DNA of 64,000 nt from Manihot esculenta (lineage: Eukaryota > Streptophyta > Magnoliopsida > Malpighiales > Euphorbiaceae): contig NC_035175.2 of NCBI RefSeq assembly GCF_001659605.2, positions 28,553,705 through 28,617,704 of the forward strand, read 5' to 3'. Shown in pieces: positions 12,001-22,322 of the stretch. The notes under the pieces were generated by a model. The model ran no database searches, was not told the DNA's origin, and worked only from the letters and a program-made list of their open reading frames with translations. The first letter of the stretch is position 1. Each line of letters begins with the position of its first letter. The position numbers were made by a program, and so were the translations under genes.

Positions 12001-12458
12001 TTTCTCAACCAGTTCTTTTGTGAGTCTAAATTTCTTGATAGGAGGCATTTTCGAGTTGCGTGGTGGAGCTACCCAAATGGGTTTCAACTCTAAGCTGCTG
12101 GGAGGCTGTGGCTTTGATGAAATCGAATCTACGGCTGGTGTTGCTTGATGAGAAAAGTTGACTGATTTATCAACATCTGAAATTGAAACAAATATGAAAC
12201 GGAGAAAGAAAAACATAATTAATTAATTAATCAGAGAAGAGAGAGAGGTTGGAGCTTACGAGAAAGAGAAGAGGGAGGAGAGGAGAGCCAAGCAGTGAAG
12301 GAGAGAGAGGAAGATTTGGCGGCGGAGAAGGAGGAAAAAACGTAAAAGGAAGAAAAGAGGATCCCGACGACGACGGTGGCATAAATCGTAAGGAACAAAG
12401 GCTTTGTGTTGGAGACCTCCTGGTACGCATTCCTCCAAATGCCATTTCCTCCTCCCAT
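9069..12458 (-). CDS. XEG113: XEG113-like arabinosyltransferase (GT77), 5' six exons only
   Basis: Golgi type II glycosyltransferase; the Arabidopsis family member adds arabinose to hydroxyproline-linked chains on extensins. Exons on the minus strand, all with GT/AG sites and compatible phases: 12458-12260, 12176-11889, 11808-11603, 10858-10753, 9627-9371, 9204-9069. Together they give about 397 residues. Residues 20-44 form a single membrane anchor after a short cytosolic tail. The nucleotide-diphospho-sugar transferase domain (PF03407) follows, with the metal-binding D-T-D at about 224-226 and a W-D-Q-N-G-F-N motif in exon 5. The start is the Met of the M-G-G-G frame, which leads directly into the anchor; other frames there have no continuation. 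The leader is CAG-rich. The family protein is roughly 640 residues, so the C-terminal 240 or so are missing. Exon 6 ends in a clean donor but no acceptor exon is visible to position 1. Either the gene is broken or its next intron contains the retroelements at 1-7.7 kb. Confidence 0.88.
10150..10356 (-). repeat. Solo copia LTR in XEG113 intron 4, TSD TAAAG
   Basis: On the minus strand the 207 bp start TGTTGACTTA and end ATTCTTCA, with TGTATAAATAGG inside. It resembles the 204-bp LTR at 7509-7712 in length and ends. It is flanked by TAAAG on both sides (10145-10149 and 10357-10361), so it is a solo LTR left by recombination. It lies in the same transcriptional sense as XEG113, which may matter for cryptic promoter or polyadenylation use. 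Confidence 0.8.
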
Positions 12459-14574
12459 TGCTGCTGCTGCTGCTGTTTCTTCCTATGGAGATCAATCTCT
12501 GCAAATCCAATCAATCATTTGCATATTTCTTTTTGTGACGATAATTATATCAACTTCTGATTACACGGCTAAATCAATCTCTCCAAATCCAATCAATCAA
12601 TCAATAAGCTTGAATTTATTAATTTTAATTTTCTGTGTAATGGGTGGCAGTGAGAGTGCTTTTTTTTTTTTTATGGAAAGCGAGAGAGTGCTTCACCTGC
12701 CCCGTATCACTGTCTTCCAATAAACTTTCTGACTTGTCTTCTCTGAGCCATCGCCACCTCCTCTTTCCAATTTTCTTTTATTTTTAGTTAATTGTCTAGA
12801 AAGTAAACTTTTTATCTAGTATCGATTATGATGATTTTTTAAAAAAATTACTATTTAATAAAAATAATTATTAATTTTATTTTTATTTTAAAATCAATGA
12901 ATTTTAATTCCATATAATCTATAATATTAAATTTTTTATTCCAAAAAAAATAAAATATTTTAAAATTTTTAAAATAAATAAAAATTATTTTATCACTAAA
13001 AAAACAGAGTATCTAAACTCAATTATTACATAAATCAAGAAAATCAATAAATTAAATATTTTAATTTTTAGGTAAATTAAACTTTATTTTTTGAAAGCTT
13101 CTTTATTTTTCATTTAAATTAATAAACTAAGAAAGTTAACCAATAAATATTTTATTTTAGATAATTGAGCATATATTAAAACTTCTATAGTAATCTCAAC
13201 AAAAGGTTAAAATTAATTAAATTAAATAAAATATTGACATACAAGGGTGAAATAAAACATTGAGGGAGAAAGGAAGGTCTAAGAATTATAATATGTTGGA
13301 CTCATAAATTTTGAAAGAAATTAATTTTAATGATATAAAAATTTAATGAACCTATATATCTACCTAATTTTTTGTGTTTAAAAGTTAAAAAGTAGAATAT
13401 TTAGATAATGAAGAATAAAAAAAAAATTCTATAACGGAAAGAAAGAAATCTCTGTAGTCAACTCAAAATGAATCAAAGAAAGAATAATTAAGATAAGTGT
13501 ATTTTTAGGATTCAATATAAAAGAGTGAGTGAGTTGATCTTTCAATATTAAATCTTAAATTTTTTACTCAAATTCCATTTAAATATCTTTTGAAAAATGA
13601 ATTTTTATCCTTAAATCTTGAAAGAATTACGAGAATTATCTTATTTATAATTTTCAAAAACTAAAATTAAATTTCTAATTTTAAATACAGTTTAAATTTT
13701 GATATCTAATTTTTGCTTTTATAATTGATTTCGGTATGCATATCTTTTAATGTTATAATGGTTAGTTTTATTTTAGAGATCTATTCTATTCATAAATGCT
13801 TAGTGAAAACATTGATTTTCTGATAACATTTAAAAAAACTATTTTCTAGCTTTTCATTTAAGAATCTGATCTCCATATCTTCTCTCTTTCTTCTTAATAG
13901 CATTCTATAATAATTGTTGTAAGTTATTAAGAGTATTTTTTTTAAGAACCAAAACCTATATAGGGTTGATCCATTGTGTGTGTTCACTTGATAGAGATTT
14001 TAAGCACTTATTAAAACTTAGGTAGAAGTTTGAGAAGTGATTCAAACGTGTAAAGGTCTACAAGCACCTGAAAATCTTGTTGTACGAAAGGTTGTTCTCT
14101 TGCTAGTGTAAAAGAGGTTTAGTGGAGTGAAGACTCAAAAAGGTCCTTGGAGTAGTGTTTGATTTTCAATTTTTAATAATACTGATGAGAATATGCTAAA
14201 ATTAATTTGCTAATTTTATTTTTGCTTCGTATTATTTGATTTGACTAGAACCAAGTTGTGTTTGATAATTTTGTAAGCTTGATTTCAAAAAAATATTTTA
14301 GCTATCTGTTTTAAACAAGTACTTATTCACACTCAGAATTAGCAGCCATAACTTTTCAATAAAACTTAAAGCAAGAGCTGAAAATTTGGTAAAAGTGACT
14401 AGTTCACCCCTCTTGGTCACTTAGTTTGGAATAACAAATTAGTCTTGGTTTTTTAGTTATTTAGCCATTGTATGATTATTATTCCATATGCTTGTGATGA
14501 GAACTTTACTTGTGATTTTGGAATTTGATTGTTAGCATTGCAATGGGTTTCTTTTAAGAATATTGTTCTAACCG
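12459..14574. other. XEG113 upstream region and AT-rich intergenic DNA
   Basis: The first 100-250 bp hold the XEG113 leader (CAG-repeat and CT-rich) and presumably its promoter. From about 12780 to 14000 the sequence is very AT-rich with no coding signal. Around 14030-14420 there are short stretches that resemble decayed copia LTR/leader sequence (for example a TTCACCCCTCTTGGTCAC segment), but they are too degraded to assign. Confidence 0.5.
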
Positions 14575-14780
14575 AAGACGATGAATTTTGTTTGAGAAGA
14601 AAATTTTTTATTAACTTCGGTTCTCTGTGTTTCTAAACCGAATCAACCGAACTGATTTGATTCGGTTATTCTTTAATTTCAATTCAGTTTTGGTTAGCAT
14701 TTTTTATAAAATCGATTTTTTAGTTTTTCAATTTCAGTTCGGTTCAAAACTAAACCGACTGAATGCTCATCGCTACATGT
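14575..14780. repeat. CGGTT-rich dispersed repeat (possible MITE), copy 1
   Basis: Short segments of AACCGAA and its complement TTCGGTT occur repeatedly, ending in CCGACTGAATGCTCATCGC. The related copy at 60350-60800 begins with the reverse complement of this end (GGGGTGAGCATTCGATCGG). Both ends are rich in self-complementary CGGTT/AACCG. No coding capacity. Confidence 0.6.
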
Positions 14781-14915
14781 CACAGGAGCACCACATACGA
14801 ATCTGAGTATAAATAGCCCCTCCATTCTCGAAGATGGGATTCCACTATCTTCTCAAAACCCTTTAATTCTATTTGTAATCTTAACTTATTCGAAAGACAT
14901 ACTTAGCACCATTAC

Positions 14916-17278
14916 TGTAACGACCCGAAAATCGGTCCGCTACCGGCGCTAGGATCCAGATCGACTTAAGGCCGCTGGGACCCGTAGCAAGCCAAACAAT
15001 CATCCTGTGAACCTGTTTAATCTCATACATGATCAACAACATACATAAAAATTTGAACTCTTCTTTCCATTCAATCACCAAACTCAACCTGTGCATGCAC
15101 TAATCATAAACATTAACCCCTCCTTGGAGTCTCAACAATGCTCCAATGGGGTGACATAACATACATTGAGTTTGGTTCAACATAGTCATTTATTAAAATC
15201 ATTACATTTAAAAGATCATGTAAACAAGGGGGATTAACATACAACTAGGGTCAAGCACATCTCTAATCCTCAATATCATCATTATCTTTCATAACTATAC
15301 TAAACATTACATATCAACATTTTTCATGTCCACACTAGCTATTACATGACCATAACTTCATTACTCTTGCTGACCTCCTGGTCTACCCTGTACCTGCAAA
15401 CCTGGGGGTTAAGGGAGAGGGGTGAGCTACTAGAGCCCAGTGAGCAGAATAATAAAACATAGCATTTAAAACATGTGATATCATGGAATACAACACAACA
15501 CAAACATTTCATATTAAGGATGAACTTGTCACCACTTAGCCCTCTATACAGTCTAATCATGCCAGGGGCGTAGTGCAGGCTCGCCTGGACTTCCATAGCA
15601 TACCATACATATCCAATCATGCCGGGGGCGTAGTGCAGGCTCACCCGGACTTCCATAGTCTGTCATATCATACTATATAAGGGCTAATGGATCATTCAAC
15701 ATTCATCCACATCAACAACATAATATGCAATGCAACATATTCGTGAAATTCTAATGCAAACACCCTAATATATCTCATGGCATTCATGATGCGTGAATCA
15801 TGCTAAAACGTTCATTATTTACTTTGAAAACATAGAAAGTTATTCCACTCACCTTTGGCTAGCTCTGACAAGACTCGAAAGCAGCTATCTCACTGCTGGG
15901 GTCCTCGGTTCCTCGGGTCCGAACCTATACAGGTGGACTCAAATGAGGGACCTAACATACATAAACATGACTCTAAAATACTCCCCAAAAACCCCCTAAA
16001 ACACCTCAAAACATCCATAGAAAACATGCAAAGGAAGGCTGAATAGGGCACTTTCGGCGGTAGGTTCGGCGGCCGAAAGTCCCTCCAGAGCCGAAAGTCA
16101 TGCAGGTTCGGCGGCCGAAAGTCCCTCCAGAGCCGAAAGTCATGCAGGTTCGGCGGCACCTTCGGCGGCCGAAAGTGCCCTCCAAAGACGAAAGTCCATT
16201 TTCGGGGGCAGCTTCGGCAGCCGAAAGGCTGAACAGGGCACTTTCGGCGGTAGGTTCGGCGGCCGAAAGTCCCTCCAGAGCCGAAAGTCATGCAGGTTCG
16301 GCGGCACCTTCGGCGGCCGAAAGTGCCCTCCAAAGACGAAAGTCCATTTTCGGGGGCAGCTTCGGCAGCCGAAAGGCTTGCCTCACAGACAGGTTCGACG
16401 GCCGAAAATCCTTTCGGCTGCCGAACCTGGTTTCTCCCAAAGGGCAGAAACCCAGCTCTTCAATGCACACTTTCCTCCCAAACCTTCCAAACAAGCATCC
16501 AACTATCTCAAAGCATGCATACACACATACATCAACACCTAGGGGTCTCAAACTATCCTAAACCCCAACTACAACACATCAAACATACACAAATATCATA
16601 CATTTTCCATAAGTTCACATAAAACCTAACCAAGCTCAACTACCCTAAACATGCATTTCTACCCCATGAATCAACTTAAAACTTACTTAAAACATAAAAT
16701 GAGTTCAAGATCGGCTCTTACCTCTTGAAGATCGAGAGAGAGACGACCTAAACTTGGAGAACTAAGGAAAAGAGCTCCTGAGTCTTCCAAGCCTCAAAAC
16801 TTGCTTAAATGCTCAAAAATCTTCAAAACAAAGTGAAATCTCATGAAAATCATAAAAGATTTGTAGGAAGAGACTCAAAATCGATGGGGGACGGCGGAGA
16901 GCTCACCTTGGCCAAAAATGGAGAGAAAAACTCGCCCATTCGGACATGGGGACCCCTTTATAGGTGGCTGGCCAGGCCACTTTCGGGGGCCTAACGTGCC
17001 TCCGCATGCATGCCATGTTCGGCGGCCGAACCTAGATTTCCCTCACATATGCCTTCGGGGGCCTAAAGCACTCCCGAAGCGCATGCATGTTCGGCGGCCG
17101 AACCTAAGTCTTCCTCCAAGGTCTATTTCATCCAAAACTCATTTTCCTTCTCTCTTAAAATCATCAAATACATTAAAACATTTTATAAAAATATGATTTT
17201 ACCCTTCTAGAGGTCTCCGTCATTCGAGATTCCACCGGACGGTAGGAATTCCGATACCGGAGTCAGCCGGGTATTACA
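14916..17278 (-). repeat. Solo gypsy (chromovirus) LTR, 2363 bp, TSD ATTAC
   Basis: Begins TGTAACGACC and ends CGGGTATTACA, with ATTAC directly on both sides (14911-14915 and 17279-17283). There is no internal region, so this is a solo LTR. By comparison with gypsy 1 its sense is the minus strand. It holds a TATA box (plus-strand CTTTATA, 16956-16962) and palindrome clusters TTCGGCGGCCGAA at about 17020-17105 and 16050-16430. The second cluster is enlarged by a direct duplication of about 150 bp (approximately 16040-16226 and 16205-16375). A separate 58-bp-spaced repeat containing CAGGGGCGTAGTGCAGGCTC occurs near 15563 and 15621. Confidence 0.93.
16956..16962 (-). promoter_or_regulatory. LTR TATA box
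   Basis: TATAAAG on the minus strand, about 317 bp into the LTR in its own sense. Equivalent boxes occur at the same relative place in the other family LTRs: 19788-19794, about 24335-24340, about 32493-32498, 34012-34018 and 41650-41656. Positional conservation supports a real promoter. Confidence 0.6.
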
Positions 17279-17804
17279 ATTACTACCTCATCTATTAAGC
17301 CAAACACATTAATCTCCCAAGTCCTAGAGACCTAAATCCACGTGTCTGCATCTTGATCATCCTAAAACTCACTCTCATTAGTAAGTAAACAAAAAAGTGT
17401 AATTTTCTACTCCAATGTTTTGAGTTGTTTAGTAACTAAGGTAGACATAAACTCCATGGGTACTTTTATGTTAAAAGGCAGCTCAAAATAAGCGTATACA
17501 AATCACTTTGAGTAGTTTGATCTATTGAGTAACTGGATACTAGCATAAAAAATGTGGATATTCACGTAAAAGGATGCGTGTCAACTTATACAATTACAAA
17601 AAACTAAAATATTGAATAATAAAAAAATATATTCATCTATACACGGCAGAAACCATTAATTTTTTTTATATGCTCTTTTAACAATATAATTAATGTTTAC
17701 ATTTGATTCTATTTTAATATTGGTAATCGATTAAAATTAATTTTAAAAAAAACTCCATATGATAATACTTAAATTCCATATGACAAAATTTAAAAGAGTT
17801 CAAT
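17279..17804. other. AT-rich spacer between two gypsy insertions
   Basis: About 520 bp of low-GC sequence between the solo LTR and the old gypsy element. No ORF, repeat or RNA gene recognised. Confidence 0.5.
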
Positions 17805-20446
17805 TGTAACGACCTGGAAACCGGACCGCTACCGGCGCTAGGATCCAGATCGACATAAGACCGTCGGGACCCGTAGCAAGCCTAACATGCATCCTGTATA
17901 CCTGTTAAATCCCATATATGATCATATATATACATAAAAATTTTTAACTTTTCTCTTACCAAGCTTAACCTGTGCATGCACAAACTCAATATCATAAAAC
18001 CCCACACTCTCATCAAATGCTCCAGTTGGGTCAATATATCATACATTAAGCTTGGTTTACATAATCATCATCATATAAACATTAACATACTATCATGTAT
18101 CAAAGGGATTAACCATACATGACTAGGGCAAAGCACAACTCTAACCATGACATATCATTACATATCCTTACATTACAATACATACTTTTACATCATTACA
18201 TAACTTTACATTACATCATGTCCACTACAATTCTATCACATAAACACGACCATAGCTATAACCTGCTGACTTCTTGAACTATCTCTGTCCCTGCAAACCT
18301 GGGGTTAGAGGAGAGGGGTGAGCTATAAAGCCCAGTGAGCAGAACTATATAGAGAAAATATTTAAACATATGCCATCATGAAATGCATCACATCATAAAC
18401 AGTACACATCAAGGATGAACTTGTCACCAATAGCTCCCTACATATCTCATATCATAACTCGTCCAACTATGCCAGGGGCGATACAGCCTCACTTGGTCTT
18501 CTCTTACATAGCTCATATCATGACACGTCCGACTATGCCAGGGGCGATACGGCCTCACCTGGTCTTCTCTTACATAGCTCATATCATAACATATTGCCAA
18601 GGGCAATACGGCCACGTCTGGCCTTTCTATCTCATGTCATAACATATCATATCGTACCGTACAGAGGGCTAGAGATCATTCAATATTCATCCACATCATC
18701 ATCATCGTATTATGCAATGTATCATATTCGTGAATTCTAATGCAAACAACCTATTACATAACATGGTATTCATGATGCATGAACATGCTTAAAACATTTG
18801 ATTTATATTCTTAAACATAAAGCTCAGTTCTACTCACCTCTGGCTGACGCTTACTAACTCTGAAGCAGCTAACTCACTACTGAACACCTCGGTTCCTCAG
18901 GTCCGATCCTACACAGGTGGACTCAAATGAGGGACCAAACATACTCTAATAGGACTCTAAGCATTTCCCCAAAACCCCCCCCTAAAACATCATAAAACAA
19001 CCATAAAAATCATGCAAAAGAAGGCTGAACAGGGCACAGGCAGGTTCAGCGGCCGAAAGTCCCTCCAGAGCCGAAACTCAGCCACTTTCGGCAGCACCTT
19101 CGGCGGCCGAAAGTGGTTCCAGAGTCGAAACTCGTGCATGTTCGGCTGCACCTTCGATGGCCGAAACTCCCCTCCAGAGCCGAAAGTCCAAATTTCGGGG
19201 GTAGGGTTCGGCAGCCAAACGAAGCCACCACAAGCAGGTTCGGCGGCTGAAAGTCCCTTCGGCGGCCGAACCTGAGTTCTTCCCGAAGGGCAGAACTCAG
19301 CCTCCTCATGCACAAACAGCCTCCAAGCCTTCCAAAACAACCCAAAGCCTCACATGCTCTCTCCCAAACATGCATGCACACTCCCTCATGCATATAGGGC
19401 ATAACTAGCTTAAATCACCCAACAAAACATCATAAAAATATACATTGAGCATAAAACCCACATAAACCTAAATATGCACATCTACCCTCACACAAGCATC
19501 AAAACTTCTTAAAACTTACTTAAAGCAAAGAAAAGGGTGTGGATCTACACTTACCTCTTGAAGATCGAAGGTTGGTGCGATCCCTAACTTGGAGATAGGA
19601 GGAAATAACTCCTTAGGCCTCCAAGCTCCCAAAACTTGATCTTAGGCTCACAACTTCAAAACTCAAGCTAAAACTTGTTAAAACTTGAAAGATTTGAAGA
19701 AAGAACATGAAATCGGCCAAAGGAGGACATGAACTCACCTTAACTCAGAATGGGGAGAAAACTCGCCTATTTTCGGTCTGAGGGGCCTTTTATAGGTGGC
19801 CAGTCAACCACCTTCGGCGGCCTAATTTGCTTCCACAACTTCACCACCTTCGGCAGCCTAATGTGCCCCCTAAACTATCCCATGTTCGGCGGCCGAACCT
19901 GGGTCCTTCCTCCTTGGCCTAATCTTTTCAAAACTCATTTCTTTTTCATTTAAAACCATAAAATCATGTGAAAACATTTTAGAAACACACTTTACCCTTC
20001 TAGAAGACTCTGGCATCTTTAGAATTCCAGATTCTAACGGAGATTCCGCCGGAAGGTAGAGATTCCGCCGGAAGGTAGGGATTCCGATGCCGGAATCTAG
20101 CTGAGTATTACATTCTTCCCCCCTTAAGAACATTCGTCCCCAAATGTTCCTCAACTAGCACACGCAAAAACACAACAATAAACACAATCATAAAAACACA
20201 TAAACTCTAGTCTAAAAAGAAACACGGTACCACTGGAGTATGAACTCCCGGTCTTCCAGGCGCACTTCTCATACTGAGGTGATTCCAAGGGACTTTCACC
20301 ATCGGGATTTCCTTGTTCCTTAGCTTCCTGACTTGTGTGTCTATGATCCGCACTGGCTGCTCAACATAGGTGAGACCCCCTGAGATCTCTACCTCTGGTT
20401 CTTTAAGAACCTCACTTGGATCTGACACAAACTTCCATAACACAGG
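17805..20446 (-). mobile_element. Old gypsy chromovirus (outermost layer): 3' LTR and pol C-terminus
   Basis: 17805-20112 (2308 bp) runs TGTAACGACC to GAGTATTACA and is a 3' LTR in minus sense, because it is followed at 20113 by the polypurine tract (minus sense, GGGGGGAAGAA) and the end of a gypsy polyprotein. The internal part stops at 20446, where a copia element is inserted with TSD ACAGG. About 75 bp more of the same element resume at 45135, and the rest is lost. The LTR carries three imperfect copies of a roughly 60-bp unit around CCAGGGGCGATACGGCC (18.47-18.62 kb) and palindromes at 19040-19280 and 19810-19900. Confidence 0.9.
20207..20446 (-). pseudogene. Gypsy polyprotein C-terminal (chromodomain-like) fragment
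   Basis: The minus-strand frame gives the sequence after integrase: [19 protein letters not shown] and [12 protein letters not shown]. These match the tail of the gypsy 1 polyprotein, where this segment forms the chromodomain-like end of Tekay-type chromoviruses. It is cut on the N-terminal side by the copia insertion at 20447; the first residues upstream of the cut are found again at 45135-45210. Confidence 0.85.
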
Positions 20447-20716
20447 TGTTGGAAATAATCCTCTGCCATGATTGTAAATCAATCAGTTGTTGGAAAGAAT
20501 CCTCTGCCATGATTGTAAATCAATCAGTGATCCTCTGTCATGATTGTGAATCAGTCAGTGATCAAATCTTACCATATTTAGCATAGCACGATTCTAGGAC
20601 ATAATTGAGGGCTCAATCAAAGGTCTAATTGTTCATATCATGTACTATATAAACTCTGTAACTTACTACACAAGAGGTAAGAAAATAAAAACAATTTTCT
20701 TCCTATAATCTCAAGA
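20447..20716 (+). repeat. Copia 5' LTR, 270 bp
   Basis: TGTTGGAAAT to ATCTCAAGA. It has internal repeats of a CCTCTGCCATGATTGTAAAT unit (three imperfect copies in the first 130 bp) and a TATA-like ACTATATAAACTC near 20642-20655. The primer site follows without a gap. Confidence 0.93.
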
Positions 20717-20728
20717 TGGTATCAGAGC
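20717..20728 (+). other. Copia primer binding site (tRNA-iMet)
   Basis: TGGTATCAGAGC, the common plant initiator-Met tRNA complement, directly after the 5' LTR. Confidence 0.9.
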
Positions 20729-20811
20729 AGGTTTCGGTCTAAAATATAGCCATCCTGCAATAATCCTTTACCAGATACCCTTCCCAACTTCTTTCTCTCA
20801 CCGAAACAACA

Positions 20812-21607
20812 ATGGCCGACCTCCCCAGCCCGGTTGACCAATCCCAGGCAATAATTGATCCAATAGCAGACCTGTCACAAAAACTATTCCAGTTAATTCA
20901 GAATAGCCAAGATGGAAATCAGAAATCAGTGAACCAATTCACTCTTAATTCAGCACAGCCACCGTCCGACATAAAATTGAATGATTCCAATTATGTTGTA
21001 TGGGCAAAGATGATGGAGATGTTTATCACGGCACTGCAAGGAGCCGCGAAAAGAGGAGGCACGGGTGTCCCTTATGATCGGAAAGGAGGTATTTTAGGGT
21101 TAGAAAGGAGGGCAAATGACCTTTCTACCCCTGTCTCTTTAAATAAATCTAAATGTGCCTCTGCTTGTTTTAATTCTAACAAGGTACAAAATACTAGTGG
21201 GTGGATATTTGATTCAGGAGCCACAGACACTATGACTAATGATTCTTCAGATTTTGTTGTGTCAGCCCCACCCTCAAAATCCAATATTCTAAACGCTACC
21301 GGTGGCTCTTTCCCGGTCATCGGTGGTGGTACCGTTTCTAAAACCCCCACTTTAAATGTCTCCAACAGCCTCTATGTACCTTCCTTATCTTGCAAATTAC
21401 TCTCTGTCAGTCAGATCACCAAACAGTTAAATTGCAGAGTACTCATGTATCCTCATTTTTGTGTTTTGCAGGATATTCATACGGGCACGGTACTGGGCCG
21501 TGGTACTGAGAAAGATGGACTGTACTATGTGGAGGAGATCTCAAGTACTGGGTCAGCTCATTTAGCTCAAGGGTCCTCAACCCGACAGTTATGGCTCTGG
21601 CACCGGC
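20812..21607 (+). pseudogene. Copia gag-protease, internally deleted and cut by gypsy 1
   Basis: Open from the Met at 20812. The first 70 or so residues are a copia gag N-terminus with L-N-D-S-N-Y-V-V-W-A. The frame then passes within about 70 residues into the protease with the D-S-G-A active site (about 21212-21223) and the pre-integrase L-L-S-V-S motif. A usual copia gag has some 200 more residues and a zinc knuckle before the protease; both are missing, apparently by an in-frame deletion around 21040-21120. The frame runs into W-H-R at 21600, where gypsy 1 interrupts it. The remainder continues in the matching position at 42016. Confidence 0.85.
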
Positions 21608-22322
21608 TGTAACGCCCCGGAAATCCGGACCGCTACCGGCGCTAGGATCCGGGTCGACTTAAGGCCGCCGGGACCCGTAGCAAGCCTGACATAAAACCTG
21701 TAAACCTGTATAATCCCATACATGATCAACAACATGCATAAAAATTAAAACTTTTCTTCATACATACTGTCATCAACTAACTCAACCTGTGCATGCTCTG
21801 AACATATACATAACATAGTCCCTCTGTGGGATCTCATCAAGCCTTAAAGGCAAAACAACCTGTGTTGAGTTAGTTTACATAAACATCATAACATAAGATC
21901 ATGTATATGCAAAAGGGATTAACAATATATTATGGTCAAGCACAACTCTATCCTCAATAACCTCATTACATAACATCCTGAATATTTTTACATTTCATCA
22001 TAATACAATTGTCATGTCCACAAACTAACTATTACATACATATGACTTTTTCTCGTCTTGCCTTCTCTATCTATCCCGTACCTGCAAACCTGGGGGTTAG
22101 GGGAGAGGGGTGAGCTAGATGCCCAGTGAGTAGAACTATAAAAAGAATATTTAAAACATGCTATCATGAAATGCGTCACTGCACAAACAAATCACACCAC
22201 GGATGGACTGATTCAAAAATCTCTCAGCTCCATGCCCGGCCCTATTATGGGCACCACAGGACTTCGTATTGCCCGGCCCTATTATGGGCACCACAGGACT
22301 TCGTACTCGGAGTTATTGCCCG
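21608..22322 (-). repeat. Gypsy 1 3' LTR, distal part (split by gypsy 2)
   Basis: Starts TGTAACGCCCCGG, identical in arrangement to 39737 onward. It contains two copies of a roughly 36-bp unit (CCCGGCCCTATTATGGGCAC...) at 22235-22305. The sequence stops at the GCCCG duplication and resumes at 32814. Confidence 0.93.

Noticed and set aside
12249..12723. Plus-strand open frames opposite XEG113 exon 1
   Set aside because: Antisense of the CAG/CT-rich leader and membrane-anchor exon; no conserved content.
15890..16561. Overlapping open frames of about 150 codons on both strands
   Set aside because: Same cause: the palindromic repeat of a solo LTR.
22235..22305. Short regularly spaced repeats reminiscent of a CRISPR array
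   Set aside because: Direct minisatellite inside a plant LTR, with identical not unique spacers; plant nuclear context.
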